Notes: generated by a model not told the origin, from the letters alone. A stretch of 64,000 nt of DNA from Leptotrichia trevisanii DSM 22070 (GCF_000482505.1 NZ_AXVL01000022.1:1-64000), one strand, 5' to 3'. Positions 1 to 9,117 are shown, counted from the first letter of the stretch. Translations and numbers: made by a program.

Positions 1-91
1 TTATTACTAGACTTTCTGTATAATGTACATCTTTACATCTCTTTGCATAAGCACGTAAATCCTGCTTTATTTTTCTGATGTTATTTGTCAT
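1..91 (-). CDS. 5' end of a probable fusobacterial autotransporter (partial)
   Basis: Thirty codons are visible before the gene runs off the left edge. The start MTNNIRKIKQDLRAYAKRCK is preceded by a GGAGAGG ribosome site at 99-105. From memory this opening resembles the short conserved N-terminal domain placed ahead of the signal anchor in large Leptotrichia/Fusobacterium autotransporters (passenger plus C-terminal beta-barrel, outer membrane). The passenger and barrel lie outside the window, so the class rests only on this N-terminus. Transcription would start in the AT-rich spacer to the right. Confidence 0.6.
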   Translation of the reverse strand, partial: MTNNIRKIKQDLRAYAKRCKDVHYTESLVI

Positions 92-950
92 TTTTTTACC
101 TCTCCTTATATTTTTTTATAGTAAAGTTTTAATTCACAAAATTAAAAAATCTGTTATTTATTATGATTGATATGAAATTAAAAAATAGTATTTTAAATAT
201 GATAAAATTGCATTAAAGTTAATATTCAATATCTCGTATAACCTTAAAGCAATTTTTGATAAGTGATTTTTTAGTGATTTAAAATGATTTTTTTATTAAA
301 ATACATTTTTTATTTTAATATCTCACATAAATTTATAATTTTTAAAGCTGTCTAAAACATATTCAAATTAATTTAAAATTCAGACAAAATAATTATATTA
401 TTTTTTTTAATAATATACAAATTATTCATCATAAAATTTTTAAATATAAAATAAATTACAAAAATATGATTTTATAACAACAAAATTTCGTGAATACGCT
501 CAAATTTCTTTAGAAGTGAAACAATAAAAACTAAGCAAATTTGAGACTTAATATAGTTTTTAAGTTCCACTTCAAAGGATTTCACTATAACTTTATTACA
601 TTTCTATTTTACCAAAAAATTTTAAAAAGTCAATTATTTTTTTCGTTCAAAACATATTTTTCTATTTTTTTTTTTTTGTTTTTCATTATAGAATTAAAAT
701 AAAATTTAATAAAAAACGAAAAAATCAACTTTAAAAATTTAAACTTTCTAAATGCTAAGTATTATATAAAAAAAATTTTTAATTTTTTTATATTTCCCTA
801 TATTTCATGATAATTCCCTTATCTTAAAATTTTTAAAAAAAATTCTATTTTTTCTATTTGAATTTATTTTTAAATTAAACCAATAATAAATTTATTCTAA
901 TAACAAATTCTAAAATTTATTTAATTCTTGTTATTTCACTTTTGATGGAT
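92..950. other. AT-rich non-coding spacer
   Basis: No credible gene on either strand: frames are short and lack ribosome sites. It should contain the promoter of the leftward gene at 1-91. The only clear structure is an imperfect inverted repeat at 509-576, listed separately. Confidence 0.6.
509..576. repeat. Imperfect palindromic element, copy 1
   Basis: Left arm TTTAGAAGTGAAACAATAAA (509-528) is an imperfect inverted complement of the right arm ending CCACTTCAAA (567-576). A diverged relative with the same GAAACAATAAAAA core and the same TTAAGTTC right arm lies at about 15755-15820. It could be a tiny mobile palindrome or an operator; the similarity is modest. Confidence 0.35.
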
Positions 951-1117
951 TCATACTAAACTCTATTTAAAAAATAGAAATAAAATTCTATAACAATTAA
1001 TACTAAACTCCATTTAAATAACGAATTTATTACAAACTTTTCCAACACAGGATAAAACCCTAGTATTTCCAAATAATTAAAATATAATTTTTATTTTTTA
1101 AACAGATTTTAGTATAA
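951..1117. repeat. MITE-like inverted-repeat element (copy plus half-copy)
   Basis: A full element spans 999-1117, beginning AATACTAAACTCCATTTAAA and ending TTTTAGTATAA, so the termini are inverted repeats. The inner sequence TTTAAATAACGAATTTATTA is shared with the copy at 22618. A left-end half-copy (CATACTAAACTCTATTTAAA) sits directly upstream at 952. No coding capacity. Confidence 0.55.
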
Positions 1118-1120
1118 ATT

Positions 1121-1290
1121 AATCCGTCGGAGCATTTTTCTATGCTGGCAAAATTGTTTGAGCATAATGAGTTTTTTGTCAGTGCAGAAAAATGTCGTAA
1201 CCATAGGTTATTGCGTAGTAATTTTGCCATAATTTTAATTATTAGGATAAACCTTTACTGCAAGATAAGGATTTTCGGCAATGAGCAATT
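1121..1290 (+). repeat. Structured leader repeat, copy A
   Basis: This stretch is repeated at 49141-49320. Conserved blocks include CCATAGGTTATTGCGTAG (1201-1218), TTTTAATTATTAGGATAAAC, TTTACTGCAAGATAAGGATT and a shared start ATGARCAATYCT. Between GGAG and TCGTA each copy has a stem of different sequence but intact pairing: here CATTTTTCT (1133-1141) with AGAAAAATG (1186-1194), enclosing a smaller hairpin ATGCT/AGCAT (1142-1165). It looks like the 5' leader of a gene family. Confidence 0.5.
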
Positions 1291-1406
1291 CTACGAAAAC
1301 AAGGAAAACAAAAGGTTTTTCTTTAACGTTGGCGATGGTAATATTAACAGCACAAAAGGTATTATCAAATGCAAAATTTTTTATTACAAACATTAAAATC
1401 AACTAA
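1281..1406 (+). pseudogene. Start of a lost exported protein, cut by an IS remnant
   Basis: An ATG directly after leader repeat copy A opens 41 codons beginning MSNSTKTRKTKGFSLTLAMV, a basic stretch followed by a hydrophobic run ending in LSNA, which has the form of a signal peptide. It stops at 1404, inside sequence belonging to the transposase remnant that begins around 1369. Most likely the first codons of an exported-protein gene truncated by an insertion. The encoded protein is unknown. Confidence 0.35.
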
Positions 1407-1593
1407 GAACTACAAGTTGACAGAGGAAGACAAGGAATATAACTCGGCTATTTCAAAACAGAGAATTTACATAGAGCATGTGAACAGGCATATTAAGAGA
1501 TTCAGGATATTATCCACATGTTACAGAAACAAAAGAAGAAAATTTATTATGAGATTCTCGTTGATTTGTTGAATTTATAATTTTGAATTGTAA
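1369..1593 (+). pseudogene. IS5-family transposase C-terminal remnant
   Basis: The translation holds the C-terminal signature of IS5-type DDE transposases: LTEEDKEYN..., ERI-like QRIYIEHVNRHIKRFRIL, then CYRNKRRKFIMRFSLIC. The typical next residues GIYNFEL are present but the Gly codon has become TGA (1570-1572), followed by IYNFEL and TAA at 1591. Everything upstream of roughly the last 75 residues, including the first catalytic Asp, is missing. A fragment, not a functional gene. Confidence 0.75.
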
Positions 1594-1616
1594 AGTTGTC
1601 GAACAGGTCTAATGGA
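1594..1616 (+). mobile_element. Probable right terminal repeat of the IS5-like element
   Basis: AGTTGTCGAACAGGTCTA just after the transposase stop is the inverse complement (two mismatches) of TAGACTTGTTCGAAAACT at 53611-53628, suggesting these are opposite ends of the same IS family left at two sites. Confidence 0.5.
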
Positions 1617-1723
1617 TTTAGCATTAATTTAATTTTCAAATAATTTATTGTTTAAATTATTATTTATTATTGACAAGATAGAGAAATGTAATATAAAATT
1701 AAATAAGAGGTGAAAATTAATAG

Positions 1724-1876
1724 ACAACCCCTCCTATAATAAATGCATATTTAGCAACTAATGGAGGTATTAAAATGGTTATATTTCAGATTTTAGCTAT
1801 ATTTTTTTCAATTATAATATATTACCCTTTCTTTAAAAAATACGATAATATAAAACTTGAAGAAGAAAAAATATAA
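1724..1876 (+). pseudogene. Tail of a lactose/cellobiose-type PTS EIIC permease
   Basis: Read in one frame from 1724 the sequence gives TTPPIINAYLATNGG, then a hydrophobic helix IFQILAIFFSIIIYYPFFKK and an acidic tail ending EEEKI. PPIIxxxLATxG followed by a helix and IYYPFFK is the usual C-terminus of CelB/LacE-family EIIC proteins. A stop at 1721 precedes it, so only about 50 of roughly 430 residues remain. An internal ATG at 1775 with GGAGG upstream could still give a 33-residue peptide. Confidence 0.6.
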
Positions 1877-1897
1877 ATTTTAACGGAGTGATTCTAA

Positions 1898-2737
1898 ATG
1901 AGTACAATTATAAAGGAGACAGTCTCAAAAAATATAATTACTAAATCTAAACTACCAGCTACGGATTATGTTATAAATAACTATGTTGGGTGCAACCATG
2001 GCTGTATTTACTGTTATGCAGAATTTATGAAAAGATTTACTAACCATACTGAAAAATGGGGAGAATTTTTAGATGTTAAAAAGTTTAATGAAGAAAAATT
2101 TGTTAAATATCTTAAGAAAATAAATAGTGATAAAAAAATATTAATGAGTTCAGTTACAGACCCTTATAATCCGTATGAAATAAAGTATAAATCTACAAGA
2201 AATATTTTAAAACTTTTTATTCAAGCAAATAATGAACATATTCATTTAGAAATTTTAACAAAATCTTTACTGATTTTTAGAGATATTGATTTATTAAAAA
2301 AAATTAAAAATATTACTGTAGGAATTTCATTAAATACATTGAATGACAATTTAAGAAGGCAAATCGAACCTTGTGCAGGAAGCATTAAAAGCAGAATTGA
2401 AATTCTAAAAAAACTTAAAGGAGAAAATATACCCGTGTATTTATTTATATCTCCTATTTTTCCGATGCTTACACAATTGGAAGAAATTATTGCTACCTGT
2501 AAAGATACAGTCGATTTTATTTATTTTGAAAATTTAAATCTAAGAGGGAGATACAAAAAAATTATTTTAGATTTTATTTCAAAAAATTTTCCTGAGTATA
2601 ACCAGCTATATCAGGATATCTATACAAAGAATAAAAAAGAATACTGGTATTTACTAATGGAAGATATAAATAGATTATGTGAAATTTATGATATAAAATA
2701 TAAAACTTTCTTTTTTCATGATAATAAATCAAGTTAA
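1898..2737 (+). CDS. SPL-family radical SAM protein
   Basis: A 279-residue protein with the radical SAM cluster motif C-x3-C-x2-C at GCNHGCIYCYAEF (Cys32, 36, 39), followed by SSVTDPYNPYE, the pattern of the spore-photoproduct-lyase-like family (COG1533). These enzymes use a [4Fe-4S] cluster to cleave S-adenosylmethionine; outside true SplB the substrates are mostly unknown. The organism is not expected to sporulate and the protein is shorter than SplB, so DNA photoproduct repair should not be assumed. Start ATG follows GGAGTG. Stands alone between a decayed region and a convergent block. Confidence 0.75.
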   Translation: MSTIIKETVSKNIITKSKLPATDYVINNYVGCNHGCIYCYAEFMKRFTNHTEKWGEFLDVKKFNEEKFVKYLKKINSDKKILMSSVTDPYNPYEIKYKSTRNILKLFIQANNEHIHLEILTKSLLIFRDIDLLKKIKNITVGISLNTLNDNLRRQIEPCAGSIKSRIEILKKLKGENIPVYLFISPIFPMLTQLEEIIATCKDTVDFIYFENLNLRGRYKKIILDFISKNFPEYNQLYQDIYTKNKKEYWYLLMEDINRLCEIYDIKYKTFFFHDNKSS

Positions 2738-2754
2738 ATCTTAAAAAGTTAAAA

Positions 2755-2800
2755 CAAAAAAAAGCACCCCCTTATAAGAGTGCAATATATTTTTATTTTT
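2755..2800. terminator. Possible bidirectional terminator
   Basis: Between convergent genes, A-rich sequence, a small hairpin GCACCCCCTTATAAGAGTGC (2764-2783) and a T-rich run. The GCAC/GTGC stem is short, with the self-complementary CTTATAAG in its centre. Confidence 0.4.
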
Positions 2801-3708
2801 TATTCAAAAACTTCCGTCGCATTCGTAACTTCATTCCCCAACGCCACATTCAAAGCCACAATTGCCACTTCCAATTGGCTTTCATCAGGCTCGCTTGTAG
2901 TTATTTTTTGTAGCCACATTCCAGGAATTGCAATCATTTTGGCAAAAACATTATCCAGATGGTAGCTTGTCCAACGCTGTATTTCATAAGAAAGTCCAGC
3001 AACAAATGGTACAAATAGAATTCTTGTTACCAATTTGTAAAATATCATTGTAAAATGTCCTGTTGGAACTTTGAAAAATAAGTCAACTGTTGAAAATACA
3101 AGAATACTTATGAACATTACAAGTAAAAGAAAACTTGTACCACATCTTGGGTGAAATCTTGTACATTCCTTTGCGTTTTTAGGTGTCAATTCTTTTTTCA
3201 TTTCGTAGTTCATAATGCTTTTATGTTCTGCCCCGTGATATTCAAAAACCCGCTGTATATCCTTTAAAAACGAAATCCCATAAATATATCCCAAGAAAAG
3301 AACTAATTTTATAACAGCCTCAACAATATTTGCCTTTAAAACACTGTCTTTAAAGAAAAAACCTCCAACAGCTGACGGAAGCCACATAAACACCGCAATT
3401 CCCAACAGAACCGATGTCAAAACAGTAAATCCAACTTGTTTATCTGTCAATTTCTCCTCTTCCAGTCCAGCCTGATTTGATGCAAAGATAAGCTCCTTTG
3501 TCCCGACAACCATTGCATCATAAAGTGCTATAACTCCTCTCACAAAAGGTACTTTTAACCATTTATTATTTTTTTCAGTAAGTGTTATTTTTTTATAAAC
3601 AATACTTCCATCCTGCTTACGAACAGCCGTTGCAATAGCCTTAGGTCCTCTCATCATAACCCCTTCCACAACAGCCTGTCCTCCGACAGTCACTTTTTTA
3701 TCTTCCAT
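2800..3708 (-). CDS. yqhQ: YqhQ-like DUF1385 membrane protein
   Basis: 302 residues opening with the family signature VGGQAVVEGVMMRGP; several membrane helices follow (near residues 95-115, 130-150, 195-215, 225-245) and a conserved Y-H-G-A-E-H-K-S segment (FEYHGAEHKSIMNYE) lies in the middle. DUF1385 proteins occur widely in Firmicutes and Fusobacteria and have no settled function. It is the last gene of the run rnc-coaD-radA-disA-yqhQ, 62 bases after disA. The ribosome site (GTGGG) is weak. Confidence 0.85.
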   Translation of the reverse strand: MEDKKVTVGGQAVVEGVMMRGPKAIATAVRKQDGSIVYKKITLTEKNNKWLKVPFVRGVIALYDAMVVGTKELIFASNQAGLEEEKLTDKQVGFTVLTSVLLGIAVFMWLPSAVGGFFFKDSVLKANIVEAVIKLVLFLGYIYGISFLKDIQRVFEYHGAEHKSIMNYEMKKELTPKNAKECTRFHPRCGTSFLLLVMFISILVFSTVDLFFKVPTGHFTMIFYKLVTRILFVPFVAGLSYEIQRWTSYHLDNVFAKMIAIPGMWLQKITTSEPDESQLEVAIVALNVALGNEVTNATEVFE

Positions 3709-3770
3709 TTTTACCCACTTTCTTAATATTCCATATTTTGTTTAACTTTTCTATTATTTCAATTAATATT

Positions 3771-4844
3771 TTATTCCCTGTCAATTACTGCCCTGTTTTT
3801 TATCCGTTTCAATGATTTATTAATGTGTTCAGCCTTGTATTTGCTTACTCCCTTTATTTTAGCAATGTCTGAGGCAGTTGACATCAGGATTGACTGGACA
3901 TTTGAGAATTCCTTTACAAGAACGTCCCTGTCCTTTTTGCTTATTTTCGTTATATTGCTCAAAAGCCCGTATCCACGTGGCTGTATCTTTTCATCAAGAT
4001 TTATGATATTTGCATCAAACCCTAGAAGATACACGATTTTTTCATCATCCAGCAACTCTTCTTTAGTCAGGGATTTTACCCTTAATCCAATTTTCTCCGC
4101 TGTTTCATCACTTATCTTATAATCCTTTATGAGAGCATCAAAACTTTCGTTTTTGTTTAACATTATTTCTTCATACTGAATTTTTATAAGCCGTCCTTCA
4201 CTTCCAAGTTCCGCCATATATTCAATCAGTTCCTCCGACATTCTGAAAAGCAGCCCATACATTCTCACACATTCCACAATATCATAAAGTGTTACCATAT
4301 TGTCAAATTCAAGAATTGACAAGTTCACATGGTTTTTTTCAATCGCAATTGAATATTTTTCAAGAGCCGTTATCGCCTGTGAAGATTTTGTCAGCAAATC
4401 CCCAATTTCATTTAACAAATATCTAAATTTCCCATAATATATCGTAATTTTATTCCGTCTTTCAGAAACAGCCACAACCAGATTTCCCTTCTGCTGAGCT
4501 ATTCTGTGTGCCGCCTGATGTCTTGTCCCACTTTCATCCGTCTCTATCGAATAATTGGGCTGTAATTGAATATTTGCTCCATAAATCGTCTTTATATCCT
4601 CTGACAAAATAATCCCACCATCCATTTTGGACAGTTCATAAACCTTTTGTGGCGAATATACCGTGTTCAGTTCAAATCCTCCGCCCATCACATCTTTCAG
4701 ATTACTAGGATTCCCCAGTACAATCAATGCTCCCAGCTTTGCCTCCTGAATTTTATCTATCGCTTCTCTCAAAGCTGTTCCCGGTGCTACCCTGTCAAAT
4801 ATATGCTCCAATATTTTCTTCTTATTAACTGCCTTTTTTATCAT
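3771..4844 (-). CDS. disA: DisA, DNA-integrity-scanning diadenylate cyclase
   Basis: 357 residues, the normal DisA length: N-terminal diadenylate cyclase domain (about 1-140), helical spine, and C-terminal helix-hairpin-helix DNA-binding part ending IKGVSKYKAEHINKSLKRIK. The family makes c-di-AMP from two ATP while scanning DNA and pauses at branched structures. Both catalytic motifs are non-canonical: DGA is DGG (Asp75-Gly-Gly77) and RHR is RHQ (Arg108-His-Gln110). Asp75, Arg108 and His109 remain, so activity is plausible but unproven. It follows radA by 36 bases, the same pairing as in Bacillus, where RadA modulates DisA. Confidence 0.93.
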   Translation of the reverse strand: MIKKAVNKKKILEHIFDRVAPGTALREAIDKIQEAKLGALIVLGNPSNLKDVMGGGFELNTVYSPQKVYELSKMDGGIILSEDIKTIYGANIQLQPNYSIETDESGTRHQAAHRIAQQKGNLVVAVSERRNKITIYYGKFRYLLNEIGDLLTKSSQAITALEKYSIAIEKNHVNLSILEFDNMVTLYDIVECVRMYGLLFRMSEELIEYMAELGSEGRLIKIQYEEIMLNKNESFDALIKDYKISDETAEKIGLRVKSLTKEELLDDEKIVYLLGFDANIINLDEKIQPRGYGLLSNITKISKKDRDVLVKEFSNVQSILMSTASDIAKIKGVSKYKAEHINKSLKRIKNRAVIDRE

Positions 4845-4880
4845 TTCCCATTTCCTTTCGCCTTTTTTTGCTCTGTCGGC

Positions 4881-6239
4881 TTATCTTATCCTCTCGACAA
4901 GTTCACTTATGTTACTTATATAATTAAGTTTTATTTTTGTTTTTTCCTTTTCAAAGTCTGCCTGATGGCTTTTTGGAAGATACACTCCTGCAAATCCCAT
5001 TTTTTCCAGTTCATTTACCCTATTTTTTATAAATGAAACCTTTCTCACCTCTCCACGTAATCCCAATTCTCCAATAGCTGCTATTTTCTGGCTTATTGGC
5101 ACTCCCTTTACTGAGGACAGAAGCGAGAAAACTACCGCCAAATCAGAACTCCTGTCATTCAAGTCAATTCCGCCTGGAATATTTATATAAATATCTTTTG
5201 AATTTACATCCACCTTCAAGGAACGTGATAAAACCGCACTCAATATTTCCACACGAGTTTTGTCATATCCCTCAACTGTCCTTCGTGGCATTCCAAAATT
5301 TGGTGTTCCCAGTAATGACTGCACTTCAAATAAGAATACACGGCTTCCTTCAAAAATTGGCACAATAATGCTGCCAATATTTTTTTCATCCCTGTCGCTT
5401 ATAAAAAATTCAGACGGATTCTTCACTTCACTAATTCCATTTTCCTTCATATCAAAAATTGAAATTTCATTTGTGGAGCCATAACGGTTTTTTATCGAAC
5501 GGATAATTCTATAATAACTGTTTTCCTCCCCTTCAATTTGCAACACAGCATCCACCATATGCTCAAGCAATTTTGGCCCCGCCAGTTTTCCATCCTTCGT
5601 AACATGTCCCACAATATAAAATGCAATTTCATTTTTTTTAGCAATTTCAATGATTTTTAAAGTAGTTTCCCGAATCTGTGTAACACTTCCGGGAATGGAA
5701 TTCACATTTTCTGAATAAAGCGTCTGAATTGAATCAATTACAACAACTTTCGGCTTATCCTTTAAAATTACACTTTCGATTTTTTCAATATTTGTGTCAT
5801 TCAGAATATACAAATTTTCACTTTTTACATTGACACGTTCTGCACGCTGTTTTATCTGTCGTGGCGATTCTTCTCCCGAAACATAGAATACATTTCCAAT
5901 TTTTGCATATTCCTGTGACAACTGAAGCAGGAAAGTCGATTTCCCAATCCCAGGGCTTCCAGTAATCAGCACAACTTCCCCCTTTATCAGTCCACCTCCC
6001 AGCACCCTGTCAAATTCCTCAAAAGGCGTTACCATCCGAAATTCTTTTTCTATTTCAATTTCTGTTATCTTGCTTATCGAAACTTCTTTTGATTCCACAT
6101 TTTTAAAAGTGCTCTTTATGTCAATTTCCTCTTCAAATGTTCCCCACGAGTCGCAGTTAGGACATCTTCCCAGCCATTTTAATGAACTGTAGCCACATTC
6201 CGAGCATATGTATTTTGTCTTTCCTTTTTTTACAGCCAT
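4881..6239 (-). CDS. radA: RadA/Sms DNA repair ATPase
   Basis: 452 residues. A four-cysteine zinc finger at the N-terminus (Cys12, Cys15, Cys26, Cys29), a RecA-like ATPase with Walker A GSPGIGKST (94-102), the RadA-specific KNRYG motif (IKNRYGSTNE) and a C-terminal Lon-protease-like domain containing GGIDLNDRSSDLAV. RadA drives branch migration at recombination intermediates and, in naturally competent bacteria, helps integrate transforming DNA; a ComEC-like gene and a prepilin lie near 24-26 kb. Start ATG follows AAAAGGGGAA. In the rnc-coaD-radA-disA operon. Confidence 0.96.
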   Translation of the reverse strand: MAVKKGKTKYICSECGYSSLKWLGRCPNCDSWGTFEEEIDIKSTFKNVESKEVSISKITEIEIEKEFRMVTPFEEFDRVLGGGLIKGEVVLITGSPGIGKSTFLLQLSQEYAKIGNVFYVSGEESPRQIKQRAERVNVKSENLYILNDTNIEKIESVILKDKPKVVVIDSIQTLYSENVNSIPGSVTQIRETTLKIIEIAKKNEIAFYIVGHVTKDGKLAGPKLLEHMVDAVLQIEGEENSYYRIIRSIKNRYGSTNEISIFDMKENGISEVKNPSEFFISDRDEKNIGSIIVPIFEGSRVFLFEVQSLLGTPNFGMPRRTVEGYDKTRVEILSAVLSRSLKVDVNSKDIYINIPGGIDLNDRSSDLAVVFSLLSSVKGVPISQKIAAIGELGLRGEVRKVSFIKNRVNELEKMGFAGVYLPKSHQADFEKEKTKIKLNYISNISELVERIR

Positions 6240-6333
6240 TTTGAGTTCCCCTTTTATTCTTTACTTATTTTATATATTACCAAACTTTTTTAACAAAATT
6301 ATGTTTTTTGCCTTTTTATTAACTTATAATCAT

Positions 6334-6831
6334 TCATTTCAATTTCTTAACTCTCTCAATCAAACGTTTTTCCACATTTTCCGTTACAAAAAAACTTAAA
6401 TCCCCCTTATTTAATGCAACTTCCTTCACAAGACTTGAACTTAAGTACAGATATTCTCTTGAAGCCGTCAAAAATACAGTTTCAAATTCACTTTTCGCAA
6501 GTGTCTTATTTGTCAAGGTAAACTGCAGTTCATATTCATAGTCTGACAAGGCACGTAAGCCTCTTATTAGAATATTTACGTTTTCTTTACACATAAAATC
6601 AACTAATAATCCGTTAAAAATTTTTATTTCAGCATTAATATTTTCTTTTTTCAAGATTTCTTCTATCATTTCGACTTTTTCTTCATCCGAAAACCAGGCT
6701 TTTGATTTTGTAGAATTTTTAAAAATTCCTATTATTAACTTATCAAATAAATTTGAAGAACGCTTTATAATATCAATATGTCCCTTCGTTATTGGATCAA
6801 AACTTCCCGGATACAATGCCACTTTTTCCAT
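6334..6831 (-). CDS. coaD: Phosphopantetheine adenylyltransferase
   Basis: 165 residues, normal for CoaD. Starts with the nucleotidyltransferase signature YPGSFDPITKGHIDIIKRSS, in which T/KGH is the HxGH-type motif, and has the family's C-terminal SSSLVKEVA block. It transfers AMP from ATP to 4'-phosphopantetheine, the penultimate step to coenzyme A. Start follows AGGAGA. It sits 24 bases after rnc; coenzyme A also supplies the prosthetic group for the acyl carrier protein encoded upstream. Confidence 0.96.
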   Translation of the reverse strand: MEKVALYPGSFDPITKGHIDIIKRSSNLFDKLIIGIFKNSTKSKAWFSDEEKVEMIEEILKKENINAEIKIFNGLLVDFMCKENVNILIRGLRALSDYEYELQFTLTNKTLAKSEFETVFLTASREYLYLSSSLVKEVALNKGDLSFFVTENVEKRLIERVKKLK

Positions 6832-6855
6832 CTTGTTCTCCTGTTTTTACTGCTT

Positions 6856-7560
6856 TTATTTTTTCATTCTTGCCAGTGCCTCTTTTGCTGCATGTTTTTC
6901 AGCTTCCTTTTTACTTTTTCCAGTTCCCACACCATAAATTTTATTATTCCAACTTACAGAAATTTCAAAAACCTTATCGTGATCAGGGCCCTTTGTATTA
7001 AGCAACTTGTATTCTGGCATTTTTCTGTACTTCCCTTGAACAAATTCCTGCAAAACCGTCTTATAATCGCCAGTTCCTTCTATTTCCTCAAGTTTGTTTA
7101 TTTTCCCAAGCAAAAGTTTTAATGCCACATTTTTCGCAGTATAATAATCTGAATCTTTAAAAATCGCACCAATCAAAGCCTCAAACGCATCACCTAAAAT
7201 AGATCTTCTGTTTCTCCCGCCAGACATAATTTCACCATTGCTCAAATACAAATATTCTCCCAGTTCCATCTCACTCGCAATAGTTGAAAACACAGGTTCA
7301 CTTATAATTTGACTTTTTAGTTTGGCAAGCTCACCTTCCGTCTTTTTTTCGTAAAGCTCGTAAATATATTCCGTCGTTATAAGATTTACCACCGCATCTC
7401 CCAGAAATTCAAGTTTTTCATTGTTAAATCTCCTAGTTTTTTCCGTTTCATTGGAATAGGATCTATGTGTCAAGGCTTCTTCCAGATATTCCTCATTCTT
7501 AAATTCATATCCTATTTTCTGCATAAGTTCCTTAGCATCCCTATTTGCACCTGTTTCCAT
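6856..7560 (-). CDS. rnc: Ribonuclease III
   Basis: 234 residues: catalytic domain with the signature NNEKLEFLGDAVVNL and second acidic site GDAFEALIGA, then a double-stranded RNA-binding domain (about 160-234) ending in KKEAEKHAAKEAL. Cleaves double-stranded RNA in rRNA maturation and decay. Start ATG follows a perfect AGGAGGTG. First gene of the tight run with coaD, radA, disA and yqhQ; separated from fabF upstream by a hairpin at 7608-7637. Confidence 0.96.
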   Translation of the reverse strand: METGANRDAKELMQKIGYEFKNEEYLEEALTHRSYSNETEKTRRFNNEKLEFLGDAVVNLITTEYIYELYEKKTEGELAKLKSQIISEPVFSTIASEMELGEYLYLSNGEIMSGGRNRRSILGDAFEALIGAIFKDSDYYTAKNVALKLLLGKINKLEEIEGTGDYKTVLQEFVQGKYRKMPEYKLLNTKGPDHDKVFEISVSWNNKIYGVGTGKSKKEAEKHAAKEALARMKK

Positions 7561-7607
7561 TTTTTCACCTCCTTTATTTTTTTATTATTCACTTTTACAC
7601 TTTAATT

Positions 7608-7637
7608 AAGGGGAAAATCAATATTTATTCTCCCCTT
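7608..7637 (-). terminator. Hairpin after fabF
   Basis: AAGGGGA (7608-7614) pairs with TCCCCTT (7631-7637). Read leftward the stem is followed only by TAATTAAA, so termination may be weak and partial read-through into rnc is possible. Confidence 0.5.
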
Positions 7638-7658
7638 AGTTATTTTCAAATATTTTTA

Positions 7659-8891
7659 TTATCTATATTTTCTAAATGCTAAAACTGCATTATGTCCACC
7701 AAATCCCAGTGAACTTGACATTCCTACTTCAATATCCCTTTTCACAGCTTTATTTGGTACATAGTCCAAATCACACAATGGATCAGGATTTTCATAATTT
7801 ATAGTTGGAGGCATAATTCCTTCCGAAATTGCAAGTGCCAGAAATGCTGCTTCGATTCCTCCCGCTCCACCTAGCAAGTGTCCAGTTGCACCTTTCGTAG
7901 AACTTACAGAAAGGTTGTATGCGTGTTCTCCAAATACTGATTTTATCGCCTGAGTTTCATTTTTATCGTTTGCAGGTGTAGATGTCCCGTGTGCATTGAT
8001 ATATCCAACTTCCTCAGGTTTGATATTTCCTTGCTCCAAAGCCATTTTAAATGCTCTTGCAGCTCCTTCTCCACCATCAGACGGTGCTGTCATATGGTAA
8101 GCATCTCCAGTTTCTCCATATCCCACAACTTCCGCATAAATTTTTGCTCCACGTTTTTTAGCATGTTCCAATTCTTCCAATACTAGCACTCCAGAACCTT
8201 CTCCAAGCACAAATCCATCTCTATCCGCTGTAAATGGACGTGATGCAGTCTTAGGATCCGGATTAGTTGATAACGCTTTCAAGTTCGCAAATCCTGCGAT
8301 TCCTGATGGAGTCACTGTTGCTTCTGTCCCTCCAGCTATCATTGCATCAGCTTTCCCTAATAAAATTGCCTGAAAAGCATCCCCAATCGAGTTCGTTCCC
8401 GAAGCACAGGCGGTAACAACTGTCTTATTAGGCCCTTTTGCTCCTATGTAAATCGAAGTATTTCCAGAAGCCATATTCAAGATTGCCGCTGGAATATAAA
8501 ATGGCGATACTCTTTTAGGCCCTCTAGTAACAAGTTTTTCCACTTCCTGCTCAATTACATCCAGCCCCCCAATTCCAGAACCAATAATTACTCCAATTCT
8601 ATCCGCATTTTTATCCGTAATTTCCAATTTTGCATCTTCCAATGCCTCTTTAGACGCCGCAATCGCAAATTGTGAAAATCTAGCTATTTTTTTCAATTCT
8701 TTTTTCTCAATATAATTTTCAGGCACAAAATCCTTTACTTCCGCTGCAATATGCACTGGATGTTCTGAACTGTCAAACTGTGTAATTTTATCAATCCCAC
8801 ATTCCCCAGCCAATAAATTTTTCCAAGCCTTATCCTTCCCCGTACCCAACGGAGTTACCAGTCCTATTCCTGTAACAACTACTCTTCTCAT
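7659..8891 (-). CDS. fabF: 3-oxoacyl-ACP synthase II (FabF)
   Basis: 410 residues from the ATG at 8891; a GAGAGGTG ribosome site 5 bases upstream favours this start over the ATG five codons earlier. Thiolase-fold condensing enzyme: catalytic Cys162 in [11 protein letters not shown], histidines in [13 protein letters not shown] and [13 protein letters not shown]. It condenses malonyl-ACP with acyl-ACP to elongate type II fatty acids. Its substrate carrier AcpP is encoded next upstream on the same strand, separated by a terminator and two palindromes. Confidence 0.96.
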   Translation of the reverse strand: MRRVVVTGIGLVTPLGTGKDKAWKNLLAGECGIDKITQFDSSEHPVHIAAEVKDFVPENYIEKKELKKIARFSQFAIAASKEALEDAKLEITDKNADRIGVIIGSGIGGLDVIEQEVEKLVTRGPKRVSPFYIPAAILNMASGNTSIYIGAKGPNKTVVTACASGTNSIGDAFQAILLGKADAMIAGGTEATVTPSGIAGFANLKALSTNPDPKTASRPFTADRDGFVLGEGSGVLVLEELEHAKKRGAKIYAEVVGYGETGDAYHMTAPSDGGEGAARAFKMALEQGNIKPEEVGYINAHGTSTPANDKNETQAIKSVFGEHAYNLSVSSTKGATGHLLGGAGGIEAAFLALAISEGIMPPTINYENPDPLCDLDYVPNKAVKRDIEVGMSSSLGFGGHNAVLAFRKYR

Positions 8892-9012
8892 TAATACACC
8901 TCTCATCTTTTATTTTTTTCTAATTCTAAATACAAATTTTAAATTTTATAAAATAAATTGTTATTAATAAAAGGGTTTTTCTTTAATTTTTGTATTTTTT
9001 CTTTTTTCAAAC

Positions 9013-9042
9013 GTAAAGGGGATCAGTCATCATCCCCTTTAC
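9013..9042. repeat. Palindromic element 1
   Basis: GTAAAGGGGAT (9013-9023) and ATCCCCTTTAC (9032-9042) form a perfect 11-bp stem with an 8-base loop; AAACG/CGTTT flanks can lengthen it. It shares the layout GTAA-RGGG-AT ... GTC-ATNCCC-TTAC with the palindrome at 9118, so the two look like diverged copies. Confidence 0.6.
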
Positions 9043-9117
9043 AATCACGACGTTTTTAATTTAATTACAACAATTGTGATACTGAAAATAATAAGCAAAA
9101 TTTCGTTAAGCGGGGTT

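Noticed and set aside
1142-1396. 84-codon frame over the leader repeat
   Set aside because: No ribosome site; it overlaps repeat DNA and the IS remnant in another frame, with no family pattern.
1898-2737. Spore photoproduct lyase
   Set aside because: Only the SPL-like radical SAM core is shared; shorter than SplB and no sporulation genes are seen.
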